A stretch of 5,207 nucleotides of DNA from an uncultured bacterium (GTDB lineage Bacteria > Planctomycetota > UBA8108): positions 1 to 5,207 of the forward strand of contig CAJWZY010000183.1 in NCBI GenBank assembly GCA_913050545.1, given 5' to 3'. The notes below the pieces were generated by a model. The model did not search any database. It was not told where the DNA came from and was given only the letters and a program-made list of their open reading frames with translations. Positions 1 to 5,207 of the stretch are shown here, one piece after another (positions within the stretch are counted from its first letter, which is position 1; each line of letters starts with the position of its first letter). Position numbers and translations under genes: made by a program.

Positions 1-1575
1 CCAGTACTGCGTCTTCAGGGGATCGGAAAAAGAAAACTCTGAGAGCCGGGTGGTGTCGTCATAGCTCCCATCCCCATCAATGTCTTCCCCGCTTCCGGGA
101 ATCACATCGCCAGGCTGCCTGCCCTCGGGAATCAGGCCCTTCTCGGCATCCTCCTGCGTATAGCGGCTCACCGTCCAGACGCCATCATCCTCGAGAAAAT
201 CATCGTCGGCGGTTCCGAGAACTCCATCGGGGCCTTCCCGGGTGTTCTGAATCCCATCGATCCCGGCATCCTCCCGGGATTTGTTCAATTCATGGTTTAC
301 CCATGACGACACGTTGGACTGCCACCAGTCATCAGTGAAGTCTCCCACCACGATATGCTCCCTGGCAAACAGGCCAAGAGAATCAAGCCCCGCGGATTCC
401 CTCCTCCAATTCTCCACGCTCTGCTGGTCATTCGCTCCCGGCCGGATGGTCTCGGGGCCATCGAGGTAGAGGATGTCGTCGGCGACATAGATATTGCCGC
501 CGGAGTAGATCGAACCCTGGCCGCTTACGTAACCTGAAATAATCACGTTGCCCCGCACAACCACCGGTCCATTTAGAACAATCGGCTCCTCAACGGTACC
601 CACGAGAAACAGGTTCTGCTGCTCCCCGCTCTCATCACCGAGAACGCCGTTAACCTCTGTCGAGGTGCCGACACCGATGCTCGAGCCCCGCGCCTGTGCC
701 CTCTGCTCATAAAAGGAGAGATCCTCGAGGTTGGGCATCTTGACCATCTTCTCTGTCACATGGCGATTATCCGAGTCGCCTGCCAGTCCGGAGACATTGC
801 TTGCATTCTTTATCGCGTCAGAGGAATAGACCCCCCCATCGCTGCCATCCCGGACCCCATCCCCATTGTCATCAAGATAACCAAGGAGCTCTGTTCCATG
901 GGAGGCCTCGTAGCGGGGACTCCCATGCACGGCGGAGGTGTGATGACCGAAGTCAAACTGGCCGTTGGAGCGGACATTGCCATTGGCCACAATCGAATCT
1001 CCGAAGAACCAGCCCCAGTGATTGATAAAATAGGAATAGTCGAAAACCTCGCTGCCCTGGAACCTGACCTCCACGACGGCGTGGGCATCAGCCCTGGCCG
1101 CATCGGGATCTCCCGCATCATAGGCCGCCCTCGATGGAACGTAGGCATAGGAGGTGATCGCCAGGCGCCTCGAGGTCGTCGATCCCTGCAGGGCGTCGAC
1201 GAAAACATCGTACTCAGCCACAACCCGGCCCTCGTGATCAGCCAGCATCCTCCCTGCGCCGGTTGCCGTGAAGCCGCCGGGGCCCCTAACCGGATTGGCG
1301 TCGATCGTATCCATGCCTGTGAACGGAGAGCTGACCGAGGCCTTGTCGCGGACGGCGATGATCTCGGCAACCTGCTCGGCAATGCCGGACCTTGCAGCCA
1401 GGCGGGCAGCCACAAAGTTGCCCGTACGACGAACCTCTTTCGCCGAGGTGACGACTGTCGCCGTAGCTGTCAGGACAGCGGTGGCGATCAGGGAAATCCC
1501 GGCAACGAGCAGCAGGCTGAAATAGCCTGCTTCGCGCAAATCGCTCCGCTGGTGTTCACTGACTGTTCCCGGCAT
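1..1575 (-). CDS. PilX/GspK-like minor pilin with large extracellular domain (partial, C-terminus missing)
   Basis: The frame is open for 525 codons from ATG 1575 to the left edge, with no stop, so the C-terminus is missing. The start is fixed by AGGAG nine bases upstream. Residues 1-17 form a short leader ending REAG. Residues 18-42 are one hydrophobic helix starting YFSLLLVAG, as in prepilins, but position 5 after the Gly is Leu rather than Glu. GspK and PilX-type subunits also lack this Glu. Their family role is at the tip of the pilus or pseudopilus; applying that here is inference. The remainder is exported-looking and Asp/Gly-rich. It has EF-hand-like loops at 235-243 (DxNxDGxxD) and 498-506 (DxDxDGxxD), a short-strand Gly/Val/Ile stretch at 330-372 resembling beta-helix or bactofilin-type folds, and GPDGVLGTADDD at 448-459. 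It is last of three clustered pilin genes. At more than 525 residues it is far longer than the roughly 150-350 usual for PilX or GspK. Confidence 0.85.
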   Translation of the reverse strand, partial: MPGTVSEHQRSDLREAGYFSLLLVAGISLIATAVLTATATVVTSAKEVRRTGNFVAARLAARSGIAEQVAEIIAVRDKASVSSPFTGMDTIDANPVRGPGGFTATGAGRMLADHEGRVVAEYDVFVDALQGSTTSRRLAITSYAYVPSRAAYDAGDPDAARADAHAVVEVRFQGSEVFDYSYFINHWGWFFGDSIVANGNVRSNGQFDFGHHTSAVHGSPRYEASHGTELLGYLDDNGDGVRDGSDGGVYSSDAIKNASNVSGLAGDSDNRHVTEKMVKMPNLEDLSFYEQRAQARGSSIGVGTSTEVNGVLGDESGEQQNLFLVGTVEEPIVLNGPVVVRGNVIISGYVSGQGSIYSGGNIYVADDILYLDGPETIRPGANDQQSVENWRRESAGLDSLGLFAREHIVVGDFTDDWWQSNVSSWVNHELNKSREDAGIDGIQNTREGPDGVLGTADDDFLEDDGVWTVSRYTQEDAEKGLIPEGRQPGDVIPGSGEDIDGDGSYDDTTRLSEFSFSDPLKTQYW

Positions 1576-1584
1576 GGGGCTTCA

Positions 1585-1590
1585 CTCCTA
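1585..1590 (-). promoter_or_regulatory. Ribosome binding site of the PilX-like gene
   Basis: Read on the minus strand, TAGGAG begins on the base right after the TGA stop of the PilW-like gene and lies nine bases before ATG 1575. It decides the start of the PilX-like gene and suggests that ribosomes finishing the upstream gene can reinitiate here. Confidence 0.8.
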
Positions 1591-2223
1591 TCAGTATTCG
1601 AAAAGACCAGGCAAGGCCTTGATGGCCGTTGAGAAATTCCTCTCCAGTACGTTCCCATCCCTGAACTCCCGGCGCACCCGCAGGTCGATTGTAAAAAGCG
1701 AGCCGCTCCTCTGTACCGAGAACCCTTTCTTTCCGGGAGCCGCCGGCACAACTCCCCTGGCCAGTGACTGGGGCTCACCCCTGGGGGAGCCGGACACATC
1801 GAGGACCTCGCGTACCAGCTGGACACCGGTCACACGAAAGCGCGAAGACCACCCTGCCCTCCACTCACCAGCCTGGTCATGAGCTCCCCAGCGAACCGCC
1901 CCGGTATAGGGGCCACCGGTCTTGAGAACCAGGACATCGTTGCCATCGGCCTGGGTGCTCAGCTCGACGAGCTCAGGACTGGCAGACTGGAGCTCCCGGC
2001 GCAGACGCTCGACACCTCTCTGGACATCTGTGAGCATATCCGCCTGTTTCAGAATTGAATCGCTGGATCCTGCTGCTGTCGAAAGCGCCTGCCCGAGCAC
2101 GAGAAGGCAAAGCACCCCGACACTCATTGCAACGGCCATCTCAACAAGCGTAAATCCAGCCTCACCTCTGCGCTGTGCGCTCACGCGGAGTTTTCGCCTG
2201 CCCTGTACTGCTGGTTTTCTCAT
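1591..2223 (-). CDS. PilW-like prepilin (minor pilin or pseudopilin)
   Basis: This is a 210-residue protein. The start is ATG 2223, preceded by AGGAG seven bases away; the frame runs on upstream but would overlap the PilV-like gene. Residues 1-23 are a basic leader ending RRGEAG. The class III signal follows as FTLVEMAVAM, giving cleavage after Gly23, Phe24 as first mature residue and Glu28 as the conserved Glu at mature position 5. Residues 24-45 are the hydrophobic N-terminal helix that anchors the protein and packs in the pilus core. The rest (DVQRGVERLRRELQSASPEL, then beta-rich sequence) fits PilW/GspJ-type minor subunits, which commonly have an amphipathic helix with Arg-Glu-Leu here. 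A prepilin peptidase (PilD type) would process it. It sits second of three pilin genes, 10 bases after the PilV-like stop and 15 before the PilX-like start. GspJ is an alternative family name; the general prepilin call is firm, the subfamily less so. Confidence 0.92.
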   Translation of the reverse strand: MRKPAVQGRRKLRVSAQRRGEAGFTLVEMAVAMSVGVLCLLVLGQALSTAAGSSDSILKQADMLTDVQRGVERLRRELQSASPELVELSTQADGNDVLVLKTGGPYTGAVRWGAHDQAGEWRAGWSSRFRVTGVQLVREVLDVSGSPRGEPQSLARGVVPAAPGKKGFSVQRSGSLFTIDLRVRREFRDGNVLERNFSTAIKALPGLFEY

Positions 2224-2230
2224 CTGAACT

Positions 2231-2236
2231 CTCCTA
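2231..2236 (-). promoter_or_regulatory. Ribosome binding site of the PilW-like gene, overlapping the PilV-like stop
   Basis: On the minus strand TAGGAG spans these bases and its first three are the TAG stop codon of the PilV-like gene (2236-2234). The spacer to ATG 2223 is seven bases. This fixes the PilW-like start in preference to upstream in-frame codons and implies translational coupling between the two genes. Confidence 0.85.
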
Positions 2237-2689
2237 GGGCCCCGCCACCAGCAGCACCCCGCGTGTCTCGATCCCGGTCTCCGCCAGGTGCTGAACCCGG
2301 AGCGACAGCTTGAGCAATCCAGCTGCATGCGGAACTACGTTAATCTCCACCCTGTATCCATCCTCCTCGAGCCAGCTCCCATCGTAGGCGGGTAGCGACT
2401 CCGGGGCAGTCGACCGGAGCTCCTCTATCACCCGTGAGAGCAGCAGCTGGCCGGCGACTCTCGTGCTGTCGTTACGCTGGCCGACTGCCGCTGAAGAAAG
2501 AGATCCGAGCGTTCCGATGAGAACAGCACCGAGAATGACCGTGGACAAGGTCGTCTCGAGCAGGCTGAAGCCCTGCTGCCTGTTACGAGCACAGGGACCA
2601 GCGACCCGTGGCTGTGCCAGGATCTCAAATCCGTAGGGTCCAGGAGTCGGACGAGGATCCCCAGTCTCATCGGGTGCGAACGCTTTCAA
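2234..2689 (-). CDS. PilV-like prepilin (minor pilin or pseudopilin)
   Basis: The prepilin signal RNRQQG/FSLLETTLST is clear, with mature Phe1 and the conserved Glu at mature position 5, followed by a hydrophobic helix (VILGAVLIGTLGSL). The mature part is about 111 residues and resembles PilV/GspI-type minor subunits, which are inserted in the inner membrane and assembled into a pilus or pseudopilus after peptidase cleavage. The start is uncertain. I chose TTG 2689 because AGAGGT lies seven bases upstream, giving 151 residues with a 40-residue leader. ATG 2725 (52-residue leader, GGGGAG at a poor 13-base distance) and GTG 2809 (80-residue leader, no good ribosome site) are alternatives. All leaders are long for this class, where 5-25 is typical. 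It is first of the pilin cluster, and its stop codon lies inside the ribosome site of the PilW-like gene. Confidence 0.87.
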   Translation of the reverse strand: MKAFAPDETGDPRPTPGPYGFEILAQPRVAGPCARNRQQGFSLLETTLSTVILGAVLIGTLGSLSSAAVGQRNDSTRVAGQLLLSRVIEELRSTAPESLPAYDGSWLEEDGYRVEINVVPHAAGLLKLSLRVQHLAETGIETRGVLLVAGP

Positions 2690-2696
2690 CGGCTTT

Positions 2697-2702
2697 ACCT
2701 CT
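2697..2702 (-). promoter_or_regulatory. Candidate ribosome binding site deciding the PilV-like start
   Basis: AGAGGT on the minus strand sits seven bases before TTG 2689. No other in-frame start codon upstream of the prepilin signal has a comparable Shine-Dalgarno match at normal spacing. This is the only reason to prefer a TTG over ATG 2725. Confidence 0.5.
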
Positions 2703-2866
2703 GAAATACCTGCAGGAATGATCATCCCATCAACCCAGCTCCCCCCGGAACACCTATCAAGTGCCGTGCCGAAGTGGGCACTATTTGCAAGTCCCTGCGC
2801 CACATACACATCGAGCGTTCTGTTTTTACCGCCATCGGCAAAGAACGGCAGGCTCGGAGCCGGAAT

Positions 2867-2891
2867 TTGTCAATAGTGACAACCTTTGTCA
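2867..2891. promoter_or_regulatory. Putative operator: three alternating TTGTCA/TGACAA half-sites
   Basis: The plus strand reads TTGTCA (2867-2872), four bases, TGACAA (2877-2882), three bases, TTGTCA (2886-2891). Each adjacent pair is a perfect 6-base inverted repeat, and the two outer copies share a longer TTTGTCA. Centres lie 10 and 9 bases apart, about one helical turn, so a dimeric or cooperatively binding regulator could sit on one face. The position between divergent genes and over a possible -35 element suits a repressor or autoregulated activator. The regulator is not encoded in this window and I do not recognise the site. Confidence 0.5.
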
Positions 2892-2906
2892 CCCGGCTGA
2901 TAGAAT
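2876..2906 (+). promoter_or_regulatory. Possible sigma-70-type promoter for the SAM-fold gene
   Basis: GTGACA at 2876-2881 matches the -35 consensus at five of six bases and TAGAAT at 2901-2906 matches the -10 consensus at five of six. The 19-base spacer is longer than the ideal 17. Transcription would begin near 2913, leaving a leader of about 70 bases before ATG 2981. The -35 hexamer overlaps the central half-site of the putative operator. This is a consensus match only, in an organism whose promoter rules I cannot verify. Confidence 0.35.
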
Positions 2907-2980
2907 CTTCTTCACTCCAGATGCAGCCATGATAAGCTTCTCCCCTTCATTGCAGGAGCAGGCAGGCAGCCCGGCACACT

Positions 2981-3685
2981 ATGGCAATACAAATCACTCG
3001 TGACAGGCACGGTGCCCGGGTCAAGGATGGGCAGATCCTCCTGAGCAGGGTCCTCAACCAGCCGGGTGCCACCGACACCCTCTTTGACGTACTGGCCGCA
3101 GCGATATCCTGTCTCTCTAAAGGCCCCCGCATGGCCGTGCTCGGCTTCGGAGCAGGAGGTTTTATTTCCCCCCTGCGTGCCATGGGTTGTGAATGCCACA
3201 TCGAGGGCGTCGACCTCTGGGAGGAGGGAGAGCAACTCTTTCGTGAGCTCTCCGATGACTGGGCAGGCCCGGTGGAGTTTTCCTGCCGGGAGGCGTGCAG
3301 TTGGCTGAAAAAACGCCGCGGGGCCTACGACCTGGTACTCGAGGATCTCTCTGAACCCCATCCGGAACTCGGTGCCTGCAAACCATGGGCAAGCTTCGAA
3401 GAGCTCCCTGAGATCATCCACGGTAAGCTCCGCCCCGATGGGGTCGCATTGTTCAACCTGCTCCCCTGGCCCGACACATCCTGGAAAGCAATTCTCTCCA
3501 GGGTATCGGGCCCCTGGAGCAAGGCTGGTATCATCGAGTTCAGCGATTATGAAAACCGGCTGCTCCTGGCCGGGAGCTCACTGGAGAGCTCCGCGAGCCT
3601 CTCCAGGAAAATCGGCAAGGCCCTGGGATCCATCAACTCCACCCTTCGAGGCGGCTACAGGCTGAGAACACTTAAACAGGACTGA
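2981..3685 (+). CDS. Spermidine-synthase-like SAM-fold (class I methyltransferase fold) protein
   Basis: This is a 234-residue protein. ATG 2981 is the only usual start codon between the in-frame stop at 2933 and the conserved core. Its ribosome site is weak: AGGAG is 22 bases upstream, too far to be typical. Residues 51-60 (MAVLGFGAGG) form the glycine-rich nucleotide loop of the Rossmann fold, Asp78 in IEGVDLWEEG is the acidic residue after strand 2 that usually binds the ribose, and YDLVLEDLSEP (116-126) aligns with the YDVIIVDSSDP-type active-site strand of spermidine synthases. The Asp122 equivalent is kept, but the Asp of the usual GGGDG loop is Ala58, and the second Asp of DxxDP is Glu125. 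The N-terminal beta domain is also short compared with SpeE (about 280-300 residues). Polyamine synthesis is therefore doubtful; a methyltransferase-like or unknown small-molecule role is as likely. No polyamine gene is adjacent, and the gene is transcribed away from the pilin cluster. Confidence 0.85.
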   Translation: MAIQITRDRHGARVKDGQILLSRVLNQPGATDTLFDVLAAAISCLSKGPRMAVLGFGAGGFISPLRAMGCECHIEGVDLWEEGEQLFRELSDDWAGPVEFSCREACSWLKKRRGAYDLVLEDLSEPHPELGACKPWASFEELPEIIHGKLRPDGVALFNLLPWPDTSWKAILSRVSGPWSKAGIIEFSDYENRLLLAGSSLESSASLSRKIGKALGSINSTLRGGYRLRTLKQD

Positions 3686-3699
3686 GAACGATCGCTCAG
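3682..3699. other. Short inverted repeat spanning both convergent stop codons
   Basis: CTGAG (3682-3686) and CTCAG (3695-3699) could pair around an 8-base loop. The arms contain the plus-strand TGA (3683-3685) and the minus-strand TGA (3698-3696). An 8-base direct repeat, CTGAGAAC, also occurs at 3662-3669 and 3682-3689. The stem is too short, and lacks the U-run, to be called an intrinsic terminator. With only 10 bases between the genes, any terminator must lie inside coding sequence. Confidence 0.25.
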
Positions 3700-5207
3700 C
3701 GACCCTGGTTTCTCCACAGAACAGCCCAGTAAGGCAGAGTGGCGCCCTTCTTCCTGGCCATGGTCATATTGCCAACCACCAGGTCAAGATCTCCATCTCC
3801 ATCGAAATCTCCCAGGTCGAGAGTCGGGTGAAAACAGGTGAACTTCTCGAGGGAATAGCGCTCGAAGCGGCCGGGCTTCACCTGCTCCAGCCAGATAAGG
3901 GACTCGACCGATTCCGACCCCGGGGTCTCCTTGCGGATGTAGGGCAGGAAGACACTGGCAAATATATCAACATCCCCATCCCCATCTATGTCGGCGGCCT
4001 TTGCCGCGTTGCAGCCGTAGAGCTTTGTCAGGAGATGCTGCTTGAACGGATAGCTGCCCGAATTCTCAAACCATTGGATCCCGTGGTAAGGCTTCGGGAC
4101 GAGGTCATCCAGGCTGTCACCATTGCTGGAGAGAATATCGAGATCACCATCGCCGTCCATATCAACCAGCTGGATTCCCGTGGCACCCCAGTTCGGGTGG
4201 GTCGCCCTGAAGATGGTTTCCTTCCGGAAGCCGCCGCTTCCATCGTTGAGAAAGGCAATGATCGTCTCGTGGTGCTGGGAGATCAGCGCTACGAAGTCGG
4301 GGTCTCCATCTCCATCGAGATCCGTAACCGGGACGTGGATTGCGCCGGGGCGGGGATCGAGAACATGGGGAGTGAATTTCGGTGAGGAGTAATCAGTCGT
4401 CTCGTTCTCCAGCAACAGGATGTTTCCGACCTTCCGCCAGCCGAAGACCGCGACAACGATATCGAGATCTCCATCGGAATCAAAATCCGCCGCCTGGCAG
4501 TGGGCAACCCGGCCGAGTCCTTTTGCCAGCGGAACCACCTTGAACTCGCCGTCCGTGCCTCCCCGGAACCAGAGGACACTTCCATTCTCGACATCGGAGG
4601 GCGTCGTCGTTCCCAGGTCCGAGACCAGGAGATCACGGTTCCCATCACCGTCAAGATCAACCACCTCGGCCGTACAGGGATTGGTGCAGCGTCCCAGTAC
4701 CCGCATATCGAGTGGATCGAGATAGGGCCTGGCAGCCAGGACCATTCCAAAACGCATTTCACAGATCAGCAGGTCGAGCCGGTCGTCCCTGGAGAGGTGA
4801 ACGAGGCGGGTGCTGGAGACCCCCGGGTAAGGTTCGAGGCCTCCAATCCTGACGCCGGTGGCCTCCAGGTTGAGGGTCGGACTTTTCTTGCCCGCCGTAT
4901 GTGAGAGTCCAGGCAGGCGCTCGGGGGCACGGGTGTTGTAATAGGCCACCACCTCCTCCCGTGGAGGAATCCCGGCCGGAAGCTCTTTTTCCGATCCCCG
5001 GGTAATCTCAAACATCTCATCAATCTTACGTTCCCACATTCGCCGGGGAAGGGTGGCGGGGGAAGGAAGGAGATGGCAGGTGGAGCAGAAGACCTCCACC
5101 CGGGCCTCCGCGGTAAGCGGCTCTAGAGAGGGAGCTTCTCCCTGCTCACAAGAGCACAGGGCCATTGCTGCGCAAAGGAGGGCAGAAACGCACGAGCTGG
5201 AACGCCA
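3696..5207 (-). CDS. FG-GAP/VCBS propeller lipoprotein with a single c-type haem motif (partial, N-terminus missing)
   Basis: The stop is TGA 3698-3696. The first ATG in the window is at 5165 (489 residues), but the frame stays open through 14 more codons to the edge. These read WRSSSCVSALLCAA and continue into MALCSC, forming a hydrophobic export signal with a lipobox-like LCSC. No ribosome site precedes ATG 5165, so the real start is off-window. Numbering from that ATG, CSTCH at 27-31 is a c-type haem site, followed by a Pro/Trp-rich segment (LPRRMWERKIDEM). Six D-x-D-x-D-G-type loops follow at 170, 228, 282, 335, 392 and 453, plus a degenerate one near 125. They suggest a seven-bladed beta-propeller with calcium-binding loops. 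The order of haem site then repeats, and phrases such as HVPVTDLDGDGDPDFVALIS, match a conserved PVC-bacterial family of unknown function. It should be an envelope protein, possibly electron-carrying. Only one haem site is visible, and the axial partner is unidentified. Confidence 0.92.
   Translation of the reverse strand, partial: WRSSSCVSALLCAAMALCSCEQGEAPSLEPLTAEARVEVFCSTCHLLPSPATLPRRMWERKIDEMFEITRGSEKELPAGIPPREEVVAYYNTRAPERLPGLSHTAGKKSPTLNLEATGVRIGGLEPYPGVSSTRLVHLSRDDRLDLLICEMRFGMVLAARPYLDPLDMRVLGRCTNPCTAEVVDLDGDGNRDLLVSDLGTTTPSDVENGSVLWFRGGTDGEFKVVPLAKGLGRVAHCQAADFDSDGDLDIVVAVFGWRKVGNILLLENETTDYSSPKFTPHVLDPRPGAIHVPVTDLDGDGDPDFVALISQHHETIIAFLNDGSGGFRKETIFRATHPNWGATGIQLVDMDGDGDLDILSSNGDSLDDLVPKPYHGIQWFENSGSYPFKQHLLTKLYGCNAAKAADIDGDGDVDIFASVFLPYIRKETPGSESVESLIWLEQVKPGRFERYSLEKFTCFHPTLDLGDFDGDGDLDLVVGNMTMARKKGATLPYWAVLWRNQGR

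Larger units (their letters stand above)
2690..2980. other. Divergent intergenic control region
   Basis: This stretch separates the minus-strand pilin cluster from the plus-strand SAM-fold gene. If the PilV-like start is GTG 2809, the region shrinks to about 170 bases. I see no convincing gene here. The pilV-frame extension up to the TGA at 2872-2870 has mixed third-position use and no family resemblance. The region holds the alternating half-sites at 2867-2891 and a possible plus-strand promoter ending at 2906. A CAGG-rich tract lies at 2952-2968. I find no strong -10 element for the pilin operon, although a TTGACA is present on the minus strand at 2873-2868. Confidence 0.6.

Noticed and set aside
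760..1632. A 290-codon plus-strand open frame
   Set aside because: It is antisense to the PilX-like gene, whose frame has a good ribosome site, a pilin-type N-terminus and 525 open codons. The plus-strand product shows no recognisable domain and overlaps the end of the PilW-like gene.
2224..2328. N-terminal extension of the PilW-like frame up to 2328
   Set aside because: It would overlap the PilV-like gene by about 95 bases, is Trp/Cys/Arg-rich with no family resemblance, and is unnecessary because ATG 2223 has an excellent ribosome site.
2868..2873. Perfect TTGACA on the minus strand as a -35 box for the pilin operon
   Set aside because: At 16-19 bases downstream there is no credible -10 (candidates such as CTGCCG and TGCCGT). 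The hexamer is better explained as part of the half-site array, though a weak or alternative-sigma promoter cannot be excluded.
2952..2968. CAGG-rich tract as ribosome site or repeat element
   Set aside because: The AGGAG in it is 22 bases from ATG 2981, too far for normal initiation, and the tract is too short and imperfect to be called a repeat.
3828..4385. A 185-codon plus-strand open frame
   Set aside because: It is antisense to the propeller repeats. Its repeated Ile/Pro phrases are the complement of the Asp-Gly repeat codons, so it is a shadow.
3774..4658. DNA-level tandem repeat of CCATC-type units
   Set aside because: The short similar stretches are codons for the conserved Asp-Gly loops in each propeller blade. 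They are too diverged and too widely spaced for a DNA satellite or CRISPR array.

Overview
The window is a bacterial chromosome segment of moderately high GC content. It holds five protein-coding genes and no RNA gene, CRISPR array or insertion sequence that I can recognise. The best clue to the host is the rightmost gene. It pairs a CxxCH haem-c site with FG-GAP/VCBS propeller repeats, a form I know best from Verrucomicrobiota, Planctomycetota and Lentisphaerota. The left gene carries a GPDG-x-LGTADDD segment of a kind common in large surface proteins of the same groups. A PVC-superphylum host is therefore my inference; it is not proven by a marker gene.

Layout. Positions 1-2689 hold three minus-strand genes transcribed right to left. 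First is a PilV-like prepilin (2234-2689). Next is a PilW-like prepilin (1591-2223). Last is a large PilX/GspK-like protein (1-1575) that runs off the left edge. They are packed with gaps of 10 and 15 bases, and both internal junctions carry a TAGGAG ribosome site touching or overlapping the upstream stop codon. They are very likely one operon of minor pilins or pseudopilins.

Positions 2690-2980 have no convincing gene. This divergent control region contains three alternating TTGTCA/TGACAA half-sites about one helical turn apart. They overlap the possible -35 element of a plus-strand promoter.

Positions 2981-3685 encode a plus-strand protein with a spermidine-synthase-like Rossmann fold. Its SAM-binding and active-site motifs are altered, so true aminopropyltransferase activity is doubtful. 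Only 10 bases separate its stop codon from that of the convergent last gene.

The last gene (3696 to the right edge, minus strand) encodes a probable lipoprotein with one CxxCH site and about seven propeller repeats. Its reading frame stays open beyond the first ATG to the window edge, and the added residues look like the rest of a secretion signal.

The three pilin genes should act together at the envelope, as minor subunits that prime or decorate a type IV pilus or pseudopilus. The methyltransferase-fold protein and the haem/propeller lipoprotein have no visible functional tie to them. The most unusual items are the size and architecture of the PilX-like protein, the triple half-site array, and the altered active site of the spermidine-synthase-like protein. 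I see no clear sign of a wholly new multigene system.
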